Source: Cunninghamia lanceolata
Lineage: Eukaryota; Streptophyta; Pinopsida; Cupressales; Cupressaceae
Direction of reading: 5' to 3'
NCBI GenBank assembly: GCA_027924645.1
Contig: BSBN01000040.1
Location: 2,232,001-2,296,000, forward strand
Length of the DNA: 64,000 bases
The position numbers and the translations under genes are program-made. Shown in pieces: positions 38,513 through 49,264 of the stretch (its first letter is position 1; the number at the start of each line of letters is the position of its first letter). A model generated the notes under the pieces. That model worked only from the letters and a program-made list of their open reading frames with translations. It was not told the origin of the DNA and ran no database searches.

Positions 38513-38750
38513 CTGCAATCATGATTTAGAGGAAATGGCATTTCAAATTGTTTCATCATCATCATTTAGTATATAATTTAGAAAAAGTAAACAGGACATT
38601 TATCAAGAGTCTCAATGATGACATTGTATGTATGTTTAACCATGCAACATCTATTTGCATCTAAACCAAACCAACAAAGGAAATGGAAATCAAAAAGTCC
38701 TTTTCAATTAGATCCAAAACATCTTGATTGTCAACATTTTCAATGTAGCT

Positions 38751-38814
38751 CCATTCAATATCATCATCGTCAAAAAGAGCTTGTGTTGCACCAGCCGCAA
38801 GTTCTACCTCATAC
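38751..38814 (-). pseudogene. Ran GTPase last coding exon fragment, stop codon lost
   Basis: Acceptor TTCAG|G at 38815-38817, then codons YEVELAAGATQALFDDDDIE. This matches the acidic C-terminal tail of plant Ran (HEAELAAAASQPLPDDDDDTFE in family form). Where the family ends, the codon is TGG instead of TAG, so the frame runs on into what was untranslated sequence. The phase fits the exon at 39973-40056 (CA|G makes Gln). Confidence 0.78.
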
Positions 38815-39972
38815 CTGAATTAAGTCAAAATTTCAAATTTTAGATATCATAAATTAGTGTTAGTGCGAAAAAAAACCATAGAAGATTCCAAAATATTCCC
38901 TTTACAAAATATAATGCTTATTGCAATTTGCAGTGAAACACAAAAAAATCCCACAGATTGCACTTAAAATAAAAATAATGCTTCTTGACTCTTTTACTTC
39001 ACCATCCTTTATAAAAGGAACTAATTTCAGTCCTTGACAACAAAAACCAAAGCATCAAAACATGAACTATAGTAAACTCCTACAAAATAAACTGGTCCAC
39101 CCAAAAACAATGCAAGAAGAGAGAATTTACAATAGATGTAACTTATATGAAAACTATCCAGTCAAATGTGGATGGCATCACAAAAAGCATACCTAAGAAA
39201 CAAAGAAATTGTAAGGGGTGTTTAACTTATGAAAAATATTTATTGGATATAGATGGACCCACAATATATGAAGATGACTAGCAACAAATTAAAAGTTTCC
39301 CCTTATAAAAGTTGATCTTGCTTTAATTTAAATTGATCTTCACTATGATGCATTTTGATCCTAGAAGTAACATCATTATAAATCATCTCATGAATACTAC
39401 AATGAATTAAAAGAGATATGTCAAACGCAAGGGGTCATATGTAAAAAAATAATGTTTAGGTATGAATTCTGACATAGTTGAACTCATATGACTTACACTC
39501 TAACGACATCCAGTGCATAATTGGAACCAATTTATAATGCATGACATCTCCAGATGAGAGAAGTTTGTAAGGGATATAACTTGGAGAAAATATTTATTGT
39601 AGTGTAGATGGATCCACCCAAAATCATAGGAAGAAGGAATATGTAAGAGATCTCTTTAAAGAAGATGAAACAAATCAAGCATATAGTGATAATACACACA
39701 GCTACAAATATTTAAAGCACGTGATACAAATATCACAGAAAACAAAATTGTGGATAATTTGTAATAACTGAACACCAATAGTACAATCAGCCCTACCCCC
39801 TCTATCAATCTAACTTATTCAATTTTGGTCCTGCATTCAGTTATGCATGATGGTTGATGGTACACTCACCAACTACTAGTTAGTTTCATACAACATATCT
39901 AAATGCTACAGCTTTATGCTAAAAATGACTCAAAACATCCAAAGGAAAAAAAAACAATGTTATTAAACTTAC

Positions 39973-40056
39973 TGTCGTTGCATAGCCATATCAATCTGAA
40001 GTTGAACCTCTAGAGGAGCAAGTGTTGGTGTCTCCACAAAATGAAGATTTGGATCC
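39973..40056 (-). pseudogene. Ran GTPase penultimate exon fragment
   Basis: Acceptor AAATAG|G, then codons DPNLHFVETPTLAPLEVQLQ and IDMAMQRQ, then donor CGACA|GTAAGT. The DPNLHFVE.PALAPPEVQID block is diagnostic of Ran, a nuclear-transport GTPase. The open frame and both splice sites are intact, but no G-domain exons (GDGGTGKT, DTAGQEKFGG) were found to the right. This is a 3' gene fragment with its intron of about 1.16 kb retained. Confidence 0.82.
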
Positions 40057-40309
40057 CTATTTACAATAATGCAGCATAGGAAATGCATCAAACATGATAA
40101 TATCACACTGGCCATGAATACTGGTCAACCAAATAATAGAAGTAAATTAGTAAAACAATTAATTGAATAGCATATCTTTGACACTCAACAGAAATTTATC
40201 AGCATTAAAAATTATCGCTATGCAATGAATACAAGAATTTATACTACTTTACAATTTCATTTGCAACAAATAGAATTTATATCTTCAAAAGCATAAGAAT
40301 TATACCCTT

Positions 40310-40660
40310 TCCTCCTTGGCTTCAGCATCAAAAGAACAAGAAGAAATAACTTCAACAGAATTTCCTAATAGTGACTCTCTATATCTTTTCATCTTTTCAA
40401 ATATGCATAGTTATGGATTACTCTACTATCGCCCTTCAGTTCAGTATCAAAAGAAATCAAGAAGAAATAGCTCCAATAAAGTTTCTTAATAGATCTGCCA
40501 TCCATCTTTTCAAACGTGCATAGATAGCTTATGGCATCTCAATAAAGATTGTATTTTGTTCCCTGTTGTTTAATATCAAAATAAATCAAACAGAAATAAC
40601 CCCACAGTGTCTTGATACTCATATATCAATATCTTTCTAGCTAGTCATAGTTAGCTTGTG
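40310..40660. repeat. Three degenerate tandem units of about 115-125 bp
   Basis: Successive units share the pattern TTCAG-TATCAAAA-GAA-CAAGAAGAAATA then TTTCTTAATAG then ATCTTTTCAAA-TGCATAG then AGCTTATGGCAT. The right-most unit is the most diverged. Confidence 0.55.
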
Positions 40661-41080
40661 GCATTAGTCTTATCAAAAACTGTACGCTGATTTAATTGAT
40701 TTGGTTTAGTATGTGTATTGATAGAGTTTCTATTGCTAGTGTTTGTATACATCAATTTGTGTTGGGACCTTGAGAAAACACAAGATCTTCTGTCTTCAGC
40801 ACAAGGAAAGAATATACAAATCATACATCTGTCTTCACCTGTAATGTCCCCTTCTAGCAAGCCAAAATTTAACTTGTAAAGAGCACATTAGTATTCTATC
40901 TTTTTCTTGTAATATTTAACTATATATTATTTCTTTCATAACTATATGCTTTTCTTGTTTATACTTCATGAATTACCTTGGGTGAGATAACCTTAAGCCT
41001 ATTAATCATTCTTTCCAACTTATGGAAGAAGATACTTAAGGATGTAATGTCACCCCAATCCTCATGGGTCCATCATTATT

Positions 41081-41360
41081 CCTTCAATTCTCTAATTGAA
41101 GGCCTAATCCTTCGATTCTCTAATCGAAGGCCTATTATTCCTTGGTTCGTCAACCAAGGCCTATTAGTCCTTGGTTCTTTAGCCAAGGACTATTATCTCC
41201 TTGGTTCTCTAACCAAGGCCTATTATTTCCTTGGTTCTCTAACCAAGGCCTATCCCTTCAATACTAGATTGAGGGCTTCATTCCTTGGTTCTCTTACCAA
41301 GGTCTATCCCTTCAATACTAGATTGAGGGCTTATTATCTTCCTTGATTCGTCAATCAAGG
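41081..41360. repeat. Array of ten short hairpins with compensating stem variants
   Basis: Ten perfect or near-perfect inverted repeats of 20-22 bases lie at 41081, 41109, 41140, 41169, 41199, 41229, 41254, 41283, 41308 and 41341. They are spaced about 25-33 bases apart by CCTATTATT-like linkers. Stem pairs include CCTTCAATT/AATTGAAGG, CCTTCGATT/AATCGAAGG, CCTTGGTT/AACCAAGG and CCTTGATT/AATCAAGG. The loops are four bases or so (CTCT, CGTC, CTTT, CTAG). Units differ in both arms at the same paired positions, so pairing is kept while sequence changes. Confidence 0.9.
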
Positions 41361-41707
41361 CCTATGATTTATCTCATGAATTGGTCAACTACGATCCTTG
41401 TTTTCCACCCCATCTCTATGGTGAAGATGATTAATGTTTAAGGACTATTATCTACCCCTTGGGTAATCATGCTTTTACAAATCTATTTCATATTCATAAC
41501 TATGTACTTATAACCTTTTTGTACTCATTATCTTATTTAAACAAGAATCATGCATTTATGTAGGACATCTATTAGTCTCATATTTACTTGAGTTTATAAG
41601 ACCTCTACCTTTATATCTCATTCATAATGGATCATCTTTTCTTACTTATATGCAGTTCTAAGACTAATCTTATATTGTTATTTTTACACATGTGGATTCC
41701 ACTTAGA

Positions 41708-42663
<956 letters not shown>

Positions 42664-42866
42664 AGTTATAATATGGATATTACATTTTAATTATAATAAA
42701 ATATTCATACAATAATATTATTTATTAAATAATATGTAATTATTTCTATCATCCGAAATAATATTTTACAAACCATCTTTATCATGTTCAAATCTTTACT
42801 TTAAGAGTGTCTTGATATGGGGACATGACATCACCACATATCCTCTAGCTCAATAAATTAGGAGAT

Positions 42867-43205
42867 TTGTTCCACAATTATATAAATAAAGCAAAAACCA
42901 TTCAGAAAGATATTACAATTTTGGCATTACCATTACAACATAACACAATAGTTAGAAGTGCGAGAAGCTTTTATCTTGTGCATGTTTCTAAGAACAAATT
43001 CTTTCAAGAATTAAACTTGAGGACTAATCATAAAGATCAAGAAAGTCCACAGAATTATGAAACATCATCCAAATCTTTTAGAAGACACAATGGAATCAGA
43101 CAGCAAATGAGTGTTGATCTGAACATGTTATTGAATCGAAATAAACCTTCTCTACCTAGGACTCCTTGCATTCCACAATGTAAGGATGATTCGCTTTGGA
43201 GATGA
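42867..43205 (+). other. Unassigned open reading frame of 112 codons
   Basis: The frame is open across SKSFRRHNGIRQQMSVDLNM and LLNRNKPSLPRTPCIPQ, a composition that looks protein-like (Ser/Arg/Pro-rich). It lies between the solo LTR and the NEK exons, on the opposite strand to those exons. A TGA at 43206 is followed by more in-frame protein-like sequence (EPFEEPIIQTT). I do not recognise it; it may be a further captured fragment or chance. Confidence 0.3.
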
Positions 43206-43646
43206 GAGCCATTTGAAGAACCAATCATACAGACCACAAGTCAGAATGTTAAAGAAACTAAACACAAATGAAGTCAAGTCTTGAATTGCCAAATTCACAC
43301 CATTGAAAAATCACAAAATCACCACAAGACTTCATAAATTGCCATTATTCAAGGCTACTATCCCATCCCTTCATAGCCAACAATCTTTTCCCTTCACTCG
43401 TAGCCCTGCTTATTTTCAAAGAAGGGACTATGACATAAAAGTTCAGATCAAAAACCACAAGCAGTCACACAAGCTAAAGTTGTCTTATTTAATTTGAAAT
43501 GGGTGTAGTAGCTCTGGAAAGAGAATGTCCAGCAGGCAGCTTAAAAGAAACTGATATGCTAAGTTTTGTCTTTTGGAGCATTTCATACAAATAAAAACTC
43601 GTTGCCTAGTTCTGGAGTACAAACATAAGAATAAACAAATTTATAC

Positions 43647-43713
43647 CTCTTGGTGTGCTGATCGTCTGTACCTATCTGTTTGGTGAGCAAGACGAATTTT
43701 CTTCAATACATAC
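43647..43713 (-). pseudogene. NEK (NIMA-related) kinase exon 2 fragment
   Basis: Acceptor TCTGCAG|G, then codons YVLKKIRLAHQTDRYRRSAH and QE, then donor GAG|GTATAA. The block matches plant NEK kinases (KKKYVLKKIRLARQT-RCRRSAHQEM), including the conserved Lys of the ATP site. It joins exon 1 in phase (AA|G makes Lys). The next exon (beginning MxLIxRIxHP) was not found to the left, so the kinase domain is truncated. Confidence 0.85.
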
Positions 43714-43878
43714 CTGCAGAACACACAATCCTAAAAATCTTTAACATAAACACCAATATGTTTATTCTGCAGACACAGTGAAATCCTATGGGCACGTAAC
43801 ATTAAAAACTATATTTATTAACCACCATTGTTCAACAGAAAAAATGTGAAATCAAAGGATAGCAGTACTTATACTCAC

Positions 43879-43976
43879 TTCTTCTTTTCAAGCTTATGGA
43901 GCACAAGAATTGCAGAGCCAAAGGCTTCTTTGCCAATTTGCTCCATAACCTCATAATTGTCCATTTTGGATTCCAT
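43879..43976 (-). pseudogene. NEK kinase exon 1 fragment (start codon to first donor)
   Basis: ATG at 43976 opens [20 protein letters not shown] then [13 protein letters not shown], ending at a GT donor (AAGAA|GTGAGT). This is the N-terminus of a plant NIMA-related kinase, a microtubule-linked Ser/Thr kinase. The Gly-rich loop reads GKEAFG where the family has GRGAFG, both changes being G-to-A on the coding strand. The intron of 165 bp to exon 2 is retained. With only two exons present it cannot encode a kinase domain. Confidence 0.85.
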
Positions 43977-45190
43977 AACAAGTCAATTCCAAAGCTCTTG
44001 AAAACTGTCAATACACAACAGATTGACAAGGGATTGTTTTAGAACTTAGCAATTTAAATAATCAGTTAACTACTGCAATCAGAAACACATTGGACAGCTT
44101 TTTCTAAAAGTTTCAATTGTTCAAACTTTATATTATGACGAACAACAAATGCATTAGCACATTATCTTGCCAATATAGCAGATTGCATAGGGGTAACATC
44201 CAATCCTGCTTGGTATGGGGAGATAAGGAAATTATTATAGACCTTACAGATGCCTTAAATAAAGATATTGGCTCCTAACAACTGATCTTTACCTGAATTC
44301 TTTAAAGAGATATCATTTCTTCTTTAGGTTTAACCGAATGATGTAAAACCCCTATTGGAACTTCTCAGTTTGTTAGATTTACCCTGTACCATGAAGAATA
44401 ATGGCTGGGCACTTGATATGATCTATGTGCGAAGAATGCCCACAATGTTTGCTATCTCCAACAGAATCACTCACTTGAAACATTGCCTTTGCCTTGCCCA
44501 CTGCCATCTTCCCATCCTTTCCTCTTCAACAAAATCTACAAATGTTTGTGCGTTGCCCCTGCTGTTACTATTACGGCATCATCAATGTGTCTATGGCATG
44601 CTTGCAAAATGTGGAACCTGGAGAATGCCACATCACACAGCTTTTGCCCTGTTCTATGTGCCAAGTGTGTGAAAAAAACATTAGCAATCACATTTTAAAA
44701 CTTCATAAAAAAATTCAGATTTAAACAAATCAAAAATTCAATACCAATAGGCTTATATAGCCCGAGCCAATCACTAAATCAGTTTTTATGAATTTCCACT
44801 CTACATTTTTTTGAAAAAGTTAAAACTTTAGGAAAATCATAAAATTTTTTACTTGCACTGATATCAAAGCAGGGACTAATATTTCTATTATTATTATTAT
44901 ATATCAAATTACCTTGCTGTGTTGTTGAAATTTAACTTACTACCTTTCCTTAAAATAATAAGGAATATTGGTAAATTTTTATTTACTTACTAGTTGGGAA
45001 GTTTAGAAAACTCTTTTAAATAGGGAATATATTTAATAACGTAAATAGTAACATTTGAATTATGTAAATCCAATGATGATGGCATAAAGAAAAAAAAATT
45101 GGTTTAGTTAGTTACTAAATTTCATCTTACATTATAGTGCTGGAAAAATCCCTATTGTTATGTAATAAATCCTATGCCAATTCACTTTCT
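43977..45190. other. Upstream flank of the NEK fragment, no assigned feature
   Basis: Candidate splice donors on the minus strand occur at about 44290 (GAATTCAG|GTAAAG) and 44472 (TTTCAA|GTGAGT), perhaps 5' untranslated exons. No protein is recognisable. Confidence 0.35.
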
Positions 45191-45195
45191 AAAAA

Positions 45196-45350
45196 TTACT
45201 AGATGTTTAATTCTAGTTTCTAATTTTAATTATTATAACTATGACTATTGGTTATTTAATAATTTTGTTTTGAATACTAGAGGTTTAATTCTAGTTTCTA
45301 ATTTTAATTATTATAACTATGAATATTGGTTATTTAATAATTTGTTATTC
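45196..45350. repeat. Tandem duplication of about 78 bp
   Basis: GTTTAATTCTAGTTTCTAAT starts at 45205 and again at 45283. The copies run to GGTTATTTAATAATTT in each case and differ at few positions. Confidence 0.85.
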
Positions 45351-46393
45351 TAATAAATTTGTTAATTTTTGTATTAGTTAGAAATGAATTAGATTTAGAT
45401 AATTAGATACTTTCCAAATTTATCTCTGGTGTAGTGATAAAATCTTACTCTAGAAAAGAAACTTCCAATTTAAATTATTATTATTTTTTGAATATATAAT
45501 AGTTATAAAATACTCATTTGAATTTTCATAATAGCTTAAATAAATTTAATTCTATTCTTAAATTCTTAACTGACTTATCTATAGTCTTATACCTAATTTA
45601 ATTGTTAAATTAATTAATAATTCACTTTATTTTTACTAGAGTATTGAAGATTGTAACATTGTTAAATACTCATTAATTTATCAACTTATTAATTTTTAAT
45701 ATACTTAGATATAATGTATTTTCATCCAATAGTGTCCTTATCACAATACTCTCTAGAAACTATTTTTATAAAGTTACTTAATTTTATATACTTTTCTTCT
45801 AGGGAACTAATGTGGCTAAGTTAAACTACCACAAGTAAAATGTTATTGATTTTATTCCTAAATGATGTAGGGGTCATAATAGATGTATTCTTATAGAGAT
45901 TAATAGCTTGGGAGTCAATTTCTAATGACTAGGCATAATAACTGATTTGTTAAGATGTTGGAAGTGACGTCATTTTATTGGCTCATATTCTTCCATTAAT
46001 GACGTCTAGGGTTAAACTATAGACATTTACAATCTTAGTTGGCAATATCACCATGTTAGTTTTCATACAAAAATAAAGAAAATGAAATGTTGTTAAGTAA
46101 TGCATAAACCCTAACCTTAGTTTACTAAAAAAAAATTAATTAGTAGATTTAGTGAATTAACCAACGTAGTTAGAAATTGACTTATAGAATAATATGGGTT
46201 CGAGAATAACACTTCCTTCTTTTGAATAGAAATCACTTGAGTAGAAAAGATGACTTGGGTGTTCTCCTTGGTCAACATGTGGTTGTTAGAAGAAAACCTA
46301 AGTAAAAGTTTCTTTAAATTTCTTATAGGTTTCACCTATAACCTTTTCAATTATTAAACTTAGGAAGAAAAAATTGGTTGGTTCCATGTGTGT

Positions 46394-46432
46394 ATGCCCA
46401 CTTGCATGGTTAACATACGGGTGGGCATGACA
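46394..46432 (+). repeat. 3' end of an LTR with a terminal hairpin
   Basis: The LTR ends ...GTGGGCATGACA at 46432, two bases before a PBS. A stem ATGCCCAC (46394-46401) pairs with GTGGGCAT (46421-46428). The start of this LTR was not identified in the AT-rich sequence to the left. Confidence 0.7.
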
Positions 46433-46434
46433 TT

Positions 46435-46448
46435 TGGTATCAGAGCCA
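46435..46448 (+). promoter_or_regulatory. Primer-binding site, initiator Met-tRNA type
   Basis: TGGTATCAGAGCCA directly follows the LTR end. It marks the start of an element interior on the plus strand. Confidence 0.88.
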
Positions 46449-46517
46449 AGTTCCCAACACTTTGGGAACTCTGGGGAATTCGATTAGTAACCTAACTATA
46501 AATTGTGTTGGTGTAGG

Positions 46518-46943
46518 ATGGCACCAAAGAGAAGGTTTAACCTACTTCCAACCCAAACAACTGCACCGCCAGGATCTTTGGATCCTAAATAAACTCAAGA
46601 AGAGAAAGAACCTCTTATAGCCGCACCAAAAACAAAACCTGACATACCCTCCAATTCTGAAACACTTGCTATTGCGCTAAGGCGTCTCCAATTAAGAAAA
46701 GGAAAGAAGGCCTTGTGCCCCTTCACAATAGCAAACCCAATGACACCGAGGGCCACCTCCGGAAAACCTAAACCATCCGTAAAAAAGGATTGTCCCTTAG
46801 GTTGTGGGCACAATGTGCTAGAACTCTCCAGCGAGGAAATCATCAAGTTGAAGGAAGATTCCCCCAAACTACCTGTGGTAGTAACCTTGGATGAGGAAGA
46901 GATTAAAGAAGAAAAAGGTAGTGATGTAGGAGAAAATCCTTAG
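46518..46943 (+). pseudogene. Orphan ORF of an LTR element without recognisable Gag or Pol
   Basis: From the ATG at 46518 (MAPKRRFNLLPTQTTAPPGS) one frame runs 142 codons to a TAG at 46941-46943, broken only by a TAA at codon 25. The product is basic at the N-terminus, has a CPLGCGHN stretch (CxxxC-x-H) and ends in an acidic tail (VVVTLDEEEIKEEKGSD). The G+C content is higher than its surroundings. It sits where gag should begin, about 70 bases after the PBS, yet has no capsid or zinc-knuckle motif. The sequence after it is AT-rich and not coding, so the element may be a non-autonomous derivative. Confidence 0.55.
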
Positions 46944-47894
46944 AACATTACTAGATACCCCATTGTTAAGAGACATATTAGTGATTTTTGTTTTTTAATT
47001 AGGGTACTCCTTAGTATTTTAAACAATTATAAATTGTGGTTTGTATGCTACTAGTGGAAACTATAGTTATGAATTCCTTGAATAGTTATGAAATTTACTT
47101 TTGGAGATTATGTGTTGTGTGTATCCAATTTTCCATATGAGTTTTCTTAATGTTGTGTTCTCTTGTTATATTAGTTCGATTGATTAAATTAGTTGACAAA
47201 AGTTGGGTAAAAAGGTTAGTGAGTAAAATCTTGTTCCATAAACATTAGAAGATCATTGTATGTTCTTTTCTTTTAAGAAATATAGTTGACTACTCTATGG
47301 CGAAGTCCTTGAGGATGAGGTGTTTTATCTAGGAGGGATCAGTGATGTGTATTGTTAGGTAATGTTATATTAGGAATAGAGTATTTCCTCTTATTAGTTG
47401 TGGAATCATCCAAATATTGATATCTTGCATTTTGTTATAGGGCTTCGTAACCTCTGTAGAAGTTATGTATATAGACGATTGTTGTCCTTGTTTATAGGTA
47501 AAGAAGTAAAGAGTTCACAATCCTTTTCAAATAGAATTTAGTGTATTCTTTCTTTTCTTTTCAATTGTTATGACTTTATGTTCATGAAGAAACTCTGTCT
47601 TCTTAACTATATATAAATATGTTTAGATTTGGTGGAATTTCTCATGTAAATATTAGCAAGTAACTATTTTATATTCTTAAGGTGAAATTGTAGGAGTGAA
47701 TAGGGTCTTTAGATAAAATTTAAACTATATTGTTTGCTTAAGGTACACTCCTCTTATTTTGGATTTAGAGCCCGTTATAATTAGAAAGTATTGGGAATTT
47801 TATTATTCTATTTAGATTATTAAGGAATACCTTGTCAATTGCATTATTTTTTATTTGGAAAGAGTTGAAGTAATTTATTAATAGGATTATTTGT
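46944..47894. other. AT-rich non-coding remainder of the orphan element
   Basis: No reading frame, LTR start or polypurine tract is clear before the copia solo LTR at 47895. Confidence 0.4.
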
Positions 47895-49264
47895 TGTTAG
47901 AATCAAGGTAGACAACTGAGAGGGGGGGGTGAATTAGTTGTCCCAAAACTTCCTCTCATTAATTACTTAAATCCTTCTTGTAATTCAGCAGCATAATCAT
48001 AAATTAATCATGGAAATATAATGTAATCATTCAAGAGTAGAAACACATTAACACATATGACACCAAGATTTTGACGTGGAAAACCTGGTTAAGGGAAAAA
48101 CCACGGGGTGACTAACCCAAGATTGTATTCTCTGTTAGAAAAATAAAAGGAACAAAATGACACATGCCAATTAGGGCTCACTGCCCGAGCACACTACTTG
48201 CAAGAGGCCCACTGCCTACAGGAGACACACTGTCTACAAAAAATAAATATTACATACTTGAACTGAAGAATAGCATCTTCACCATGCTTGAGTTAGTTCC
48301 ATTTAAGCCCAATACTTCTACTCTGCTTTTCGTACTTCTCTCTACCACACTCTCATCTCGACCAAGATACTTTTGAAATGACTTCACAGCTCTGATTTAT
48401 ACAAGAGATTGACTTTGGGATAATCATCCAAGTCAGCATACTTTATAGAGAAAATACATAAATTCAACTAGACTAATTACAAAAGACTTCATGTGGATCA
48501 TCACATTGTCGGCCACACAGATCTAGGACTTCAATCTTCTGAGGAACACACCATGCATCGTAGAACATCTTCAAGATCATCTGCAAGATGTGTAACTCAT
48601 TCGGTCGGCCAAACTTAGGAAGAACATCATTATCTGGAAGTAATTCTTCAATTACAAGCTCAATCTTCAATGCGGACCACCAACACAAACTGGACACAAT
48701 CCAAAGACCTCCACAAGCTTGCCTAAATCACCAAGAACATCCACACTACTTCTGCTTACTGAAATCATTCTCTCCTTCATCCAAAACCTCAAGAACACAG
48801 TCTGTCATCACTGTCATATTGGAATAGATGCTTGCAGACCTTCAGACCACGAACCAATTGAGTTGTCAATTCATATTGTCTTCCTAAACACTCCACCAAA
48901 TTCACAGAATAAGATATTTCATTTCCGGAGCTCACCGGACCTATTTGTGTCACTCTGTTACCTCTGAACAACTGCCAGAACCAGTTTTACTCAAGTGGCC
49001 ATAACTTCTTCAGATCTTCATTCAGACCTACCAAAACTTTACTGGATCATCTTAAGACACATATCTACAAACCCTTTGATGCACATCCTCTGACCTTCAT
49101 ATTAGCTGGGATCTTTACCTCACTGTCTTCACTGTTCTTCTCTGTTCCTAATAGGACTAATTTTCTTAATATCCTCAACATACAACTCATCCAATCCTTG
49201 ACATCAATGCAATAGGAGTATGTTGACATCAATGACAACACCAGTTAGGCCCATACTTGCAACA
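47895..49264 (-). repeat. Solo LTR of the copia family, TSD TTTGT
   Basis: Reads on the minus strand as a diverged copy of the LTR at 21340-22698: plus-strand TGTTAGAATCAAGGTAGACA matches the reverse complement of the copia LTR end, and the other end is CCATACTTGCAACA. TTTGT occurs on both sides (47890-47894 and 49265-49269). No internal sequence is present. Reading frames inside it are incidental. Confidence 0.93.

Noticed and set aside
41081..41360. CRISPR-like array
   Set aside because: Units are themselves palindromes with similar, not unique, linkers; the sequence is plant nuclear DNA and has no cas genes.
44355..44724. Overlapping plus-strand ORFs rich in Cys and Leu
   Set aside because: Three frames are open at once over the same bases and none resembles a known protein; a chance low-stop region is more likely.
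48164..48971. ORFs on both strands in 48164-48971
   Set aside because: They fall inside the antisense copia solo LTR and mirror the incidental LTR frames.
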